DNA from: Sipunculus nudus
Taxonomy: Eukaryota > Annelida > Sipuncula > Golfingiida > Sipunculidae
NCBI GenBank assembly: GCA_026874595.1
Contig: CM049306.1
Location: 94,355,642-94,419,641 of the forward strand
Reading direction: 5' to 3'
Length of the DNA: 64,000 nucleotides
Below are positions 24,499 through 35,494 of this stretch, one piece after another. Under the pieces are notes generated by a model. The model saw nothing but the letters and a program-made list of their open reading frames with translations, searched no databases and was not told where the DNA came from. Numbering within the stretch: the first letter of the stretch is position 1; each line of letters begins with the position of its first letter. The position numbers and the translations under genes were made by a program.

Positions 24499-24962
24499 TT
24501 AAAGGGGCGCAATCACCTATCTGACCTCTATAAACTAAAGGTAGTCCTTTGGAGCTCTTATGAATATAGGCTAGAAAACGCTGATACCACCGCATACAGG
24601 CTGCTTGTTTTGTTTATATCAACGTGTTTATCATATATGGGCCCGCCGAAAATAAAAACTAATTCAACAAGGGCATCTGGCAGCAAGTCAGATAAGCCAG
24701 AGGAGCTTTGCAAATGGCGTTTTGCAACAAGTGAGCTATCTGCCTCCGCATACATGCAACCTACCACCTTAGGTTATATTTTCTCCTTTTTGTCAACATT
24801 GCTGTGTTACAAACATGTTGTTGATAAACACGTTCATACATCCTTCACGAAGGCGTTATATAAACCTTTCACCCCCAAAATTACTCTAAGATCATTAATA
24901 TATACACAAAGTAACAAAAAAAATTCTTTTCCAAAGTTATCTAGGTGAATGCGCACCTTTAA
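24499..24962. mobile_element. 456-bp TTAA-targeting MITE (piggyBac-like)
   Basis: TTAA at 24499-24502 and 24959-24962 flanks a 456-bp element whose ends are AGGGGCGCAATCACCTA and, reversed, AGGTGCGCATTCACCTA. The paralogous site near 36632 has the same flanks with a single TTAA and no element. Related copies lie at 49434-49911, 54145-54600 and 59800-60263. A 165-codon frame crosses it and is not considered a gene. Confidence 0.85.
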
Positions 24963-25228
24963 GGAGGACCACTGTATTTCAAATATATTTAGCATGTCTG
25001 GTTTGTGAATAGGTGATTAAAAGAGATTTTCCATTATCAAAAATGCTTAAGCCGGGCCTTATATTCTATGGTATAAACTAAGGCTGCCAGATGAACTTGT
25101 AGCATGACTTGCGTCATAACCAAGCAAAGCTTGTATATATGCCAACGTAATTACTCTGGCCTTGGAGGTCCCGCATTAGGTGTTCGTGATAAAGTGAATC
25201 CGTTCATGGTTTTCTGATCGAAGTCGCA

Positions 25229-25315
25229 GTATATATGTATATTGTTGGTCTCAGGGTGCCCCAAAGTCGGCATATTATTGAGAGAGGTCAAGCCTGGCGA
25301 CAAGATCATTCAGGT
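25229..25315 (+). promoter_or_regulatory. Possible TATA-type promoter and untranslated first exon, duplicated at 36.9-37.0 kb
   Basis: GCAGTATATATGTATATTG is followed about 30 bp on by a stretch ending in a donor-like ATTCAG|GTAAAATG. The paralogue at 36908-37013 keeps CATCAG|GTAAAATT but has TAAATATG in place of the TATA run. No coding exon could be attached in copy 1. Confidence 0.2.
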
Positions 25316-25849
25316 AAAATGATATACCTGAATTATGCTCGTCCCTAAAACATTTGGTTAGCTTATATTAACTTTTCAAAGAATGTATAAATGAAATATA
25401 TATATATATATATATATGGTACTGATAACTCATTTAAAATACAAATATAGTTCTAAAAATCAAACATCTTATATTAAAACTATATATTAAAAATATAATA
25501 TCTATTTGTCCTTGACTGTTGCTTATATACTAAAACAGCAGTATTTTATCGACTCGTTTAATCGTGTAAGGATATTTAGCATGTTACAGAATGCAATGAA
25601 CAGTTTAAATGCGTATGCATTCGTTTTGCAATTAATATAGGCCTATTAAACATCAGCTCGCTATTTAACATCTACGAAAACATATTAAATGTAGCAAAAC
25701 GACTGAATGATGTAATGACAGGGGAAAACGTTATCAGCTACATGTTTGACAGATGCACTATATGAATTAAGGTGCAGGCAGTACTTGCATTGCTTAAATA
25801 AGGTTTCTTTTGCTCCCGTTAATATAATATGATGTAAGCCGGGTACTCA

Positions 25850-26090
25850 CTACCCGATTTCATCGGACCATTCATTGGATCGCCCGACTTCGTACCTACA
25901 GGGGTTCATTATCGTGTAGTGTGACGGCCCATGGCGATTTGTCGGCGTCGGCGTAAAAAATCGGCGGCGCCAAGAGTTTTGCAATGTCAAGGAAAATCGG
26001 CCGGTTTCATCGGGCGATTAGCGAAATCGTGTAGTGAGGCGATATGTGCGACAATGTCGGCCGATTTTTTGTTTATTTTGGTTTGGCCAG
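25850..26090. repeat. Possible inverted-repeat element
   Basis: Left ACTCACTACCCGATTTCATC and right GAAATCGTGTAGTGAGGCG are imperfect inverses, and GGGCGATT-type motifs occur inside. The element is about 240 bp with no clear target duplication. Confidence 0.35.
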
Positions 26091-26194
26091 AGTGCTCATT
26101 CTGTGACGGTATATCTGCGGTACTCTCTATCCATCCTTGTTAATTCATTTCCTTTGGACCCGATCACTTGCAAGGGGCGTCAATACAGGTTGGC

Positions 26195-26407
26195 AGTGGG
26201 TATATATCCCCCACTTTTTAACAAGGCGCATGGTCAATGTAACCAGGTGTTGATAAATAGAATTATACACTTTGGTTCCATTTCTTAGGTAATTATGAAA
26301 TATTATATATCTAAACCTTTTTTAAAATTTATATATACTGGAAACATGATACCTCACTCTTTTAAACCTTATACTCAATTGTAGTATATTTGAAATATGT
26401 CACACAG

Positions 26408-26453
<46 letters not shown>
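26195..26453 (+). repeat. Repeat T with (TA)n tail
   Basis: Third copy of the TATATATCCCCCACTTTTT ... CTTTGGTTCCATTT ... TATATCTAAACCTT order; the (TA)n run lies at 26413-26453. Confidence 0.75.
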
Positions 26454-26454
<1 letters not shown>

Positions 26455-26455
<1 letters not shown>

Positions 26456-26710
26456 CTCTGGAGAAAAACAACACTGTAAATTCACTACAGTCTGTTTCAC
26501 GCGATGCGACCCGATCAGGTGAATGTTGTTAGAATTAAGCTATCGGCGTGGTTTGAAAAGCCGAGACTTTACGAGATTACGAGATTATGCTTTGTGCGTA
26601 TTTGGGGGGGGGGGGGACATTTTAATGAGTGGCACTGATCCTATTGTCCTCGGGGGCACAATAGGATTGGGCGGGGTACACGTGCGATACTGGAACATAA
26701 CAGGGCACAG
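26455..26710 (-). mobile_element. Penelope-type end segment, degraded copy
   Basis: Parallels 9780-10060: AAAAACAACACTGT, ACAGTCTGTTTCACG, GAAAAGCCGAGACTTTACG, then a G run and GGGGTACACGTGCGATACTG. The hammerhead-like core has lost ATGA after CTGAT. Confidence 0.7.
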
Positions 26711-27010
26711 AGACTGATGTTGATGTTATGCTGCTATTGACGTTTGTTGTAAGTAGCAGTCAAATGTGTGGTGAAGGGTGATACAGTTTAAGCTGATTTA
26801 CACGGGATAGAAGAATACATATCACCTCGATCCCTTCATCCTAGAAACAGAAAATCAAAAAAAAAAAAAAAATACACAAATAATTGGAGATTTAAAAGAA
26901 TCTTAACCCGTGCATCCCATGGTGCTATTTCTGTATAGGAAAAGTGAGAGACGAGTAATTTGGAAATTTTATAACACAAATACTGAAGGAAAAAGACACA
27001 GAGAGCCAAA

Positions 27011-27770
27011 ATGGGAGAAACATCAGTGCTACCTGTATTCATCCGTAAAAGAGACATTGTATTTTCTGAACAAAACCCATTGACCCCATGCAGAATGTCC
27101 AGGGCAGTGGCCGAGTGCATAACCTTTTAGATTATTGAAGACTGTCAAACGGTTGGGGGGGGGGGGGGAGGGGGCTGTGGAGGATTTGCTTAAAATCAAA
27201 GGAATCTATGCAGAACCAAACTTCTGACAGATGGAATTTCCATTGAAAATCAGTTAGCAGTAGTCTTTGATCAAAACCCATTTGCATCTGGAAATAAGGA
27301 TTCATTCAAAAATACAGTTCAGATCACTGTGAAGGACATTCCCTTGTCTTTCAATAATGCTGCAATTAAATCAATGCTTGAGGAGCTAGGTGCTGAACTC
27401 TGTAGTATAACTTCAAACATGGACATATTACTGCAATGAAGAATGGAGACAGATATGCTTTTGCGTATAAACTGAAATTTAAGCAAAACCCATTACCACG
27501 CAAGGCCGTTTGTGGAGGATTCAAGTGTCGGATTTTCCAAAAACACCGACCAGATTGTTCAATTCAAGCAGTATGAAGAACCTGCAGGAGCAGATGCCCT
27601 GATGCCAGGGCCTGAGCAGTATGAAAAGGCTCTGGGCATGTTGAGGGATCACCTGAATGTAAAGATTATTTTAATAACAGAAACAATGTGAAATCTGCAT
27701 TTGTTGCCAGTGATCCTCTTTCATCTTTACACCATACAGGAAACGTTCAGTGCTTATGGACTTGACTTTA
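27011..27770 (+). pseudogene. LINE ORF1 N-terminal part (RRM-like region and zinc-knuckle remnant)
   Basis: Starts MGETSVLPVFIRKRDIVFSE. Fragments in shifting frames read VKDIPLSFNNAAIKSMLEEL, MKNGDRYAFAYKLKF and PLPRKAVCGGFKCRIFQKH, the arrangement of an ORF1 RNA-binding domain in invertebrate L1-like LINEs. Then GHVEGSPEC, which looks like the tail of a CCHC knuckle. Poly-G at 27155-27173 interrupts it. Confidence 0.65.
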
Positions 27771-27773
27771 AAT

Positions 27774-28135
27774 AAGTGGAACAGGCATTCCTGTACACAA
27801 GAGCAATACGGTCAGGCCGGATGACTTGGTGAGTCTGCAAAAATAAAAGAATCTGAAAGTCCATATGAGGTCAGGGAATTGTCAACCCTGGTAAAATCTG
27901 ATCTAGATTGGGATGCTCAGAAAGTCAAAGTGATGACGGACATTTTATACAATAAGCAAAAGTGTAGTGATTTCTTTACAGTTGCTTGCTTCAATCTGGA
28001 TCTAAGGTTCTCGCCAACCCGAAGGTAGGCGGATCTCTTCTTGGAAACAGGCCTGAACATTGATCGGAGTGCTAGCACAAGGCCTAGCTTAGGCATGGCC
28101 AGGGAGAAACCAGTATGAAGCTATTTTCATGTCCA
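27774..28135 (+). pseudogene. NADAR-like (DUF1768) domain at the end of LINE ORF1
   Basis: Read through frameshifts, it gives VEQAFLYTRAIRSGRMTW, then KESESPYEVRELSTLVKS, DLDWDAQKVKVMTDILYN, ADLFLETGLNIDRSASTRPS and MSIRDQIP. Order and spacing fit the NADAR fold: EQAFxYxxA, SPxxxRxL, W...K..VM..I, the D.xWG.G.N-type motif (here DLFLETGLN) and a closing IR. Characterised NADAR proteins remove ADP-ribose from guanine or cleave riboflavin-pathway intermediates. Here it sits just upstream of the LINE ORF2 start at 28199, so it is most simply a domain of the element and not a host gene. Broken by a TGA after MTW and later frameshifts; inactive in this copy. Confidence 0.65.
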
Positions 28136-28198
28136 TACGTGACCAGATACCCTAGGATGACAACCGAGATCATGTATCCCTAGATTTGATATGAAACA

Positions 28199-31100
28199 AT
28201 GGCTTCAGCAGTATCTATATGTATCTCACTTAATGTGCGTGGACTTAAAAAATACATGAAAAGGAAAACTGTTTTTATGGTTAGAGTACAAAAAAATTAA
28301 TGTTATATTTTTTTGCAGGAAACCTATTGCACTGTAAGAATTTATAACATTTTTACTACAGGTTAGCCAGGATTTTTTATTCTAACACTGATAGCCCCCA
28401 GAGGGATATCTTTCTTGGCCAATAAAGACTGTTTGTAATATTTTAAATATTATCAAAGATAAAGAGGGCAAATTAGTCATGATTAATTTAGAGGTTTCTA
28501 ATACATAATATTCATTAGTTTCATTGTATACTATAAACAAAATACAATTTATCAACTACTTTTTGATAGATATGCTGTAAGATGGGTAAAAAACAAACAA
28601 TGAATAAAAATAATTTGTGTATTGCAGGAGATTTTTAACAGTTACCTTCGTGGTTGTGACAGAACAGGATCAAATATAGACCAAGGAAAGGATAGCAAAG
28701 CCTTTTTAGAGTTTGTTGATGACCTTAACTTACATGATGTCTTTCAGGTTATATTTGGAAATTATACAACTGCTTATACTTATGATTGTGGAAACGATTA
28801 TAAAAGTAGAATTGACCATATGCTTATCAGTTTACCAGACTGTCAAGAATTGTAGAAAGTATGTATTTAGTTAGTGGAAATAGGACAAACATTATATCAG
28901 ACCACAAGGCTATTTACATTTATATGGAAATTAAAAGAAAAGATACCTAGTTGTAGATGTCATAATTATTGGAAATTTAAAGAGACATTATAAGGAGCAA
29001 TATTATTCCTATTATTTTACACTATCAGTTCAGTTTTGCTTTATACAAAAGTTTCCCAGCAAAACCATCCAAGCACAAAGCCTCATTTCCTCGCATACGA
29101 CTGTTTAACACCTTGTTATAGCCCTTCGTGTTGGTAAACACAGTCTGTTAACCATAACAAGGTGGCGTGACCGGAGGGGCAACACGCGGTGTTATAGCCA
29201 GCGGAAACATGTATTACATTTTTTGGGCCAAGTCAGTCAGGGCATCTCCTGGTTGACACGTGTTATCGCTCCGCGATGCACACGGCCCCACGCGCTGTGT
29301 TTATGTTGACACCTGCGATCACGACCAGTTCACTCTTTTTAACACTCGTTTACAGGAGTAAGCAAACGGTTTCAAGGCAATATTTTGGCAGGTACTGATT
29401 TATTTTAAAGGGAAGAAGCTATTTTTCTTGTTAACGCAACATGCTTCATAGGTAATTGGGCCCCTTTAATGTTAGCCTTTAAATTAAATAATAAACAAGC
29501 AGATTCTGTACGAAGAACAACCAAACAGCTAAGCCAAAGTCTTTTTTAATAAAAAAAAAGAAGAGTATGGTTTAATGCTCGAAGGAATACCTATTTATGA
29601 AGAAGGAAACTTAGTTTAAAAAAAAATACAAGATGAAATTGATAATATAAATAATGAAAGAGCTGCGGGTGCAAAAGTTCGTTCCCATGTTAAGTTATGG
29701 GATTATGGGGGGAAATACTAGTTATTTTTTTTAAAGAATAGACTGCGAATCAGAACGAAGTCCGTGGGAAAAAAGAAAATAGTACCTATTGTATTTTTTC
29801 AGAAGATATGTAAATTCTTTGAAAGCCTCTACTCATCAGATTATATTGGTGAGCATGAAGTATCTCATCACCCGAGTAAAATTACAATGGAAAAGCCACT
29901 ATTGGATAAAAGGTCTTGTGAATTCCATCTCTGAAAAGGAATGTGACTTGGAAGTATCTAACCTTAAAAATAAACAAAAGTCCTGGATAAGTTGGCCTAA
30001 GTCAGGTGTTTTACAAATGTTATTGACCTTTCCTAAGAAAAAACTGTTGTTCCTTGATCAATGAGACATTTGAGTCTGGAAAAAAATGTGAAATTCAATG
30101 AAAACCGCTGTAATTTCTTTATTTTTTTTAAAAAAAAGGTGATAAAAACAACTTAAAAACTATAGACCCATTAGTATAATCTATACAGATTAAAAAATTC
30201 ACTTGCTATTCGACTGCAAAAAAAAGTAAAATTATCCCTCCCGAACAAACAGCGGACATAAAAGGCCGTTACATAGGCAATAGCCGTAGATGTGTATTGG
30301 ATTTTTAAAATACTGTAACGATAATACTAAAAGTGCAGTAATATGTTTCTTGGATTATACAAAAGCTTGTGAAAGCTTAAATCATGATATTTTTTTATAT
30401 TTTTTTATTGTATGTCAACGTTCAGTAAAGGCACTTTTCACTAAATGGCCAAGGATCTTATACAACTAACCCATCTTTACTGTTAAAAAAAGAATATTTG
30501 GCTAACTAAACCAATGGAAATGAAACGAGAGATAATACAAGGATGCCCTTATTTCAGCAATGGCATTTATATTAGCAACTGAAATACTACATATTAACAT
30601 TATAAGAGATGTCAAAATATATCAACAAAAACCTTAAAAATGGAATGGAGGACACATACTCGCCAATTTCTCATATATTTGCTGATGATGCGGCACTGTA
30701 ATTGGACGATCAGGAATCGCTTATTAATGCCAAGAAGGTTATTTCTCAGTTGAGTGCAGTCTCAGGATTAAAATTAAATATAGGTCCAAATGTGAGTCTC
30801 TTATAGCCTAGGGCCACTATACAGTCTAAGATAATCAAAAACGTATTTGAGGGTATAAAGATTGTGTAAAGCTATATTTAGAGATACATGTTGGTAATGT
30901 TTTAGAATAATGTTACTCAATTAATAGGATTGAAAAGGTAAAAAGGTACAAATGATACTTAACACCTGGAAGCAAATAAATTTATCCTTAAGGGGCAAAA
31001 TAACAATATTAAAACACTATTGCCCTTCCCAAATTACTATGTCATTGACATTACTACCGGTGCATGCAGAAGGATATTATTAGTTAATTAAAGAAGATAT

Positions 31101-32345
31101 TTTTCAAGTTTATATGGAAATCAAATGATAGAATTAGATGGGATACATGTCACCGATTTGCAGTTATAGTGAAGGAGGACTTCAAATGATAGATATTGTA
31201 TTGTATGAAAAGTCACTGAAGACGTCTTTGATAAAAAGAATCTTTGGACAAAAGAGTTCAATGAATTCTATAGTCCAATATTATTTAAACAATATCTGTA
31301 AAAATTATATAATTTTGTTGAATGGATTTTTTTTATAATGATGTTTTGTGTGCCTTTCTAAAATATCTTTGAAAAGATACACATGACAAAAATGAGAAGA
31401 CAACAGTTACCGAGGTAACACATTTGGTTTAATAAGAAATTTACATTTAAAGACTAGTACGTGTATATACACTTTGATTGATTTGATTACAGTTGGATTG
31501 ATAGTGGAATTATCGTTATAAATGACTTTTTTTATCATGATCGAAGTTTTGTCACACAGGAAGTTTATATTATATGATTGTTTAAAAATAAAAATGAATA
31601 AGATATGTGGATATATTGTACTTAAAAAAGTGATAGGAAAGTTTGAAGAATTGTTTAAAGATATATGGATGTATCATATGGATAGGTTAAGGTAAACAAA
31701 TACTTTCTTATAAATGGAACCAGAATCCGTATTGAAAAACTTAGCATTAGTCTTTAATATATATGGACGTAGACTATTTTGTGAACCAATTTCAAAGAAA
31801 AATACTGGTAAAAAAAGCTTAACTTCGACTATGATAATAACTTTTTAAAACCTTATAAAATAACTTTAGATACATACCTTAGAGAATTTCAGTATAAGAT
31901 ATTGCACAATTATATACCTCTGAATGAGCAGCTGTTTAAATGTAAGATAAAAGAAACTTCTCGATGTTCATTTTGTTTCAATGATCACGAAAATATTGTA
32001 CATTTATTTTTTGAATGTATGATCAGTAGGAATTTTTATTTCAAAATAAAGGCATGGTTGCAAGATTATGAATTATATCACCCAGCCATATCACTTATGG
32101 AAATATTGTATGGTATCATACCAGTTGATGATAAAAACAGGCTGCAAAATCAGATTCTGTTACTGTATAAATATGTCCTCTACAAGCAAAGAGAGGAAAA
32201 TAGTTCTTCCTTGTTTGCAGTGTTTAAAAGCAGGTTAAGAGATACAGAAAGGGTTGAGAGTTACATTGCAAATAGCAAAGGAATATTTTATAATCATTTA
32301 GAGAAATGGGGTAAATTAGTTGATGTTTTGAAAATTTCTGACTGA
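28199..32345 (+). pseudogene. LINE ORF2: endonuclease, reverse transcriptase, C-terminal zinc motif
   Basis: Opens MASAVSICISLNVRGLKKYM, typical of an EEP endonuclease. 28622-28855 holds FLEFVDDLNLHDVF and YKSRIDHMLIS (the SxIDH active-site segment). The RT catalytic motif FADDAAL is at about 30678-30698, followed by LSAVSGLKLNIG. The last 147 codons (31902-32345) are intact and include CSFCFNDHENIVHLFFEC, the zinc-binding RVT tail of L1-like LINEs. Many stops elsewhere, so it is inactive. Confidence 0.85.
28990..29475. mobile_element. Insertion inside LINE ORF2, TTAA-MITE-like ends
   Basis: The LINE reading resumes after this ~490-bp block. Its right end ATAGGTAATTGGGCCCCTTT resembles the TTAA-MITE end at 60245-60263, and its left AAGGAGCAATATTATTCCTA is a diverged inverse. 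An inner inverted pair, CACCTTGTTAT/ATAACAAGGTG, spans 29109-29164. Confidence 0.5.
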
Positions 32346-32600
32346 GATTTCCTTATATAAGTATTATCATGGCCATGGGTAAATGGTGTCTGTTCTTGTT
32401 TATGCGTTCATGTTGTTTATCTTTATAATATCTTCTGTGTCGGAACACAGAACCGACCACAGAATATGTTATGTTTGTAAAATTACATGTAAACAACACG
32501 TCTTTGTATATGTGTGTTGTGTCTTTGTAATTGTCTTGTAATTTGTATTTGCTGTATTTCTTTGTTTTATGTGAATAAATGTGTTTAAAAAAAAAAAATA

Positions 32601-33080
32601 ACCTTTTAAAAAATCTTTATATACGGAAATTAAAAAGAGCCTATTGCAAAGTTGTCTGAATTTTATTATGAAATATTGCATAATATCCTTGTAACTGATG
32701 CTGGTGTACATATATATATATGGGATAAGAATATCTCCGAGTAGTGTGAAGTATGACATGGAATGTAATTTTTTTTAATATCCGTGAAAATGTACATACT
32801 CTTTTCAATTCAAATTCCGAGATATATAAGATTGGTATACGTCGCCTGAACATCTCGTTTAAATAATTTATCTTACTCAGACTGGGACATCTCTACGAGA
32901 GTCTAGGGGCCACGACTTTGATGTATTTCACCTTCATATCCCACGATATCACGCAAGGTCATCGAGCTGCACAGAAATAGAATTACGTCTCTTTATTTCA
33001 GTGTCTACAGTATTTCAGTTTCTGTCTTTGCGCTACCTATATTGTTGCGTTGGAACCACTTTTTCTTAACACTACCTTAA
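32601..33080. other. Intergenic, nothing recognised
   Basis: A+T-rich sequence after the LINE poly-A with a short TA run; no gene or repeat edge is seen. Confidence 0.4.
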
Positions 33081-33084
33081 TTGT

Positions 33085-33320
33085 TATTCTGGAACCATAC
33101 GGCATATACACATGAATGATTTTGGTACGTTTTCCTGGTGCTGTATGTTCTTAAATTTTGCTTAACATGCTATGTATAACATAACAATATGGGATTTCAG
33201 CATATATGGGAGTAATTTACTAATCCCAGAAATACAAATTATTACAGAACTATAACACATAAAAAAAAATACCAGCTTTTATCCATGATAATGTAGTCAG
33301 TATATATTATATATACTAGC
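33085..33320 (+). repeat. Segmental duplication copy 2, left part
   Basis: Pairs with 18190-18430 (shared blocks listed there). It is then interrupted until 35085, where the match resumes. Confidence 0.7.
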
Positions 33321-33324
33321 TGAT

Positions 33325-33351
33325 AAACCCGGTATACTTTATACCGGGTTT
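33325..33351. repeat. Perfect 11-bp stem hairpin, element end
   Basis: AAACCCGGTAT, a 5-nt loop, ATACCGGGTTT, preceded by CTAGCTGAT. It marks the left side of the extra 1.77 kb present only in this copy of the duplication. Confidence 0.8.
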
Positions 33352-33789
33352 CGGGAGATATATTAACTGAGATGTGGAATGTTAGCTCATTTTTATTCTA
33401 AAGGTTAAAAGAAAATATAGGTTTTCAGTGGGATACTATCTCAGTAAGATATGTATAAAAATTTCTTACATTTATTTTGTGGCGCTGAGCTCGTGGCAAG
33501 AAATTCATGCCCCGGTATGTTTACCTTGAAGACCTGGTCAGTGATGATGTTTACATTGCAAACGGAATGAGACGCGGGGCATTCAGGTTTTCGATGATAT
33601 TTGACTGGATTCTATCGTTGGACGTATAAAGAACTGAAGATTAGGTTGATTTGAGGAACTCACGAAAGATTAATTAAATGCACGTTGCAAGGAAACTGTT
33701 TCTGAATAAAGAAACAGAAATATGCATACCTCGTAAGCAGCAGAAGCGGACCCAACGGGGCTCCATGCAGAGGGTCACCGCAACCTTTT

Positions 33790-34490
33790 TTTATGCCCCC
33801 GCCACAAAGTGGCCGGGGCATATAGTTTTACCCATGTCCGTCATTCCGTCCTTCCGTCATTCCGAAACAGTTGTACAGACTTTTTTCGCAATGCCTGCAG
33901 ATATTGGCCTGATTTTTGGTGTGTGGGCAGATAATGACCAGTTACAGATCGAGTTCGCGTTTCGTCTCAGTTGACCTACTTTTCTACGTTTTACGGCGTC
34001 TCAACCTATGAAAATTTCATGAAAAATATAAATTTTCATGACAAATACACATGTACGGACCTTTTTTCGCAATGCCTGCAGATATTGGCCTGATTTTTTA
34101 TGTGTGGACAGATAATGACAGTTACAGATCGAGTTCGCGTTTCATCCAGGTTGACCTACTTTTGATTGTTTTATGGCTCCTAGACATAGAAAATTTCATG
34201 AAAGGCAGAAATTTTTATGGAAAATGCACATGTATGGACTTTTTTCACAGTGCCTGCAGATACTGGCCTGATTTTTGGTGTGTTGCTTGATAATGACCCG
34301 TAACAGATCGAGTTTGCATTTTGCCCTTGTTGACCTTCTTTTGACCATATGACACCTTCTGAACTTAAAAAAAATTTTCAAAATTTAACAAATGTTTCTA
34401 ATTTGCCCCCGCCTGAAAAATTTAACAAATGTTTCTAATTTGCCCCAGGCGGGGGCATTCGTGTCGTTCCGACAAATCTAGTTTTTCATC
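33790..34490 (+). mobile_element. Non-autonomous element: ATGCCCCCGCC inverted ends around three ~185-bp tandem units
   Basis: Left end TTTTTATGCCCCCGCC and right end GGCGGGGGCATTCGTGTCG are inverse over 11 bp. The interior holds three diverged units, each with CAATGCCTGCAGATATTGG and ACAGATCGAGTTCGCGTTT (about 33880, 34070, 34250). A 28-bp stretch is repeated at 34382 and 34418. It recalls tandem-core elements of bivalves. Confidence 0.7.
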
Positions 34491-35198
34491 GTATCAGACA
34501 AATTTTGTTTACTTGTAACACTGGTTAAATTAGTATAAAGGAATTAGTGATGGGCCGATCATCGAGTTTTATCGAAAGTCAGTCGGTTTGCTGCCACTTT
34601 CAAGCGCTCGATTACTAAAGGCAACTATCGATTACATCATAATCATGACTTCGTTTTTTTTTTCCATAATGCCTTTATGTTAGAGACGAGAGTGATTCAT
34701 TTTTGTTACATTATTTCGCACTTCATATAATGAGTCTGTGTTCCCAAATAACTTCCGTATGTAACTCAGCATGACACAGTAGATGCGAGAAGGGAGAACT
34801 TAATAAATTGTGGTTTAATTCTTGATTATTATAATTAATTAAAATGATACTTGGAATATCATAACTTAGTATTTAAAGGAAAATTAAAAAGGCAAGAACT
34901 CATATTCTTAAGGTAGAATTTCTCAGATATGCGGGCTGGGTTAAATGAAGTACAGTTTCACAGATAATTGCATATTTCTTTATATTTTTCTTAACCGATT
35001 AATAATCGATCATCGATCGGTTTGCTCAAACCGATGAACGATTATGAAAAAGGAACCGACTCCGACCACTAAAAGGAATATGCAGCTCAAATGATCCAAT
35101 TTAAAGCTAATTTTATCGCAAGTTGAACTTTTTCCTTAATATGTTTCTCACAGGATTACCCCCTTTCGAGCAAATTTTTAGCTAAGCTGACTGAAAGT
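34491..35198. other. Intergenic, duplication segment and nothing else recognised
   Basis: 35085-35180 matches 18535-18615. CGATTAATAATCGATCATCG near 34995 is a local near-palindrome. Confidence 0.4.
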
Positions 35199-35424
35199 CA
35201 TAAACTTGTACATCGTCATGGGATAAAGAGTGCGATTTTCAACCTATGGGATATGTTTTTACATAAAGTTGTACATCGTGATGGGATACTGGATGCGATT
35301 TTCAATGGTTGGGAAATGTTTTGGTATAAAGTTTTACATCGTTATGGGATACAGAATGCGATTTTCATCCGTTGGGATATGTTTTGACATAAAGTTTTAC
35401 ATCGTTATGGGATACAGAACGTAC
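35199..35424 (+). repeat. 63-bp tandem repeat, about 3.6 copies
   Basis: The unit CATAAAGTTTTACATCGTTA... ATGGGATA...ATGCGATTTTCA repeats every 63 bp, an exact multiple of three, so a 67-codon open frame runs through it. No protein family is recognised. Confidence 0.93.
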
Positions 35425-35494
35425 CAGAAATAGCACTACAGTACACCATTTATCACCCAAAGATAATCAAATCGCAGTTGTTGAGCGAGGGCAT

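Larger units (their letters stand above)
23380..25800 (+). repeat. Segmental duplication copy 1, right part
   Basis: Aligns in order with 35495-37580. Shared blocks include CCTTGAATGGCTTT, TTCATTTCGGATTTAA, TAACATTTTAAAG, GGTATAAACTAA, CTGCCAGATGAAC, GTAGCATGACTTGCGTCAT, TTACTCTGGCCTTGGAGGTC, TTCGTGATAAAGTGAATCC and TTATTGAGAGAGGT. Copy 1 additionally contains repeat R (23747-24170) and a TTAA MITE; copy 2 contains a family-1 repeat. Confidence 0.85.
27011..32600 (+). mobile_element. L1/Tx1-type LINE, near full length, decayed
   Basis: ORF1 begins about 27011 and ORF2 at 28199. The 3' end carries an AATAAA-like signal and a poly-A tail near 32587. It is interrupted by many stops and frameshifts and by a foreign insertion at about 28990-29475. 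It lies between the two copies of the 18-25/33-37 kb segmental duplication. Confidence 0.85.

Noticed and set aside
24451-24948. 165-codon open frame on the plus strand
   Set aside because: It spans a TTAA MITE whose relatives elsewhere in the window have the frame broken; no protein motif.
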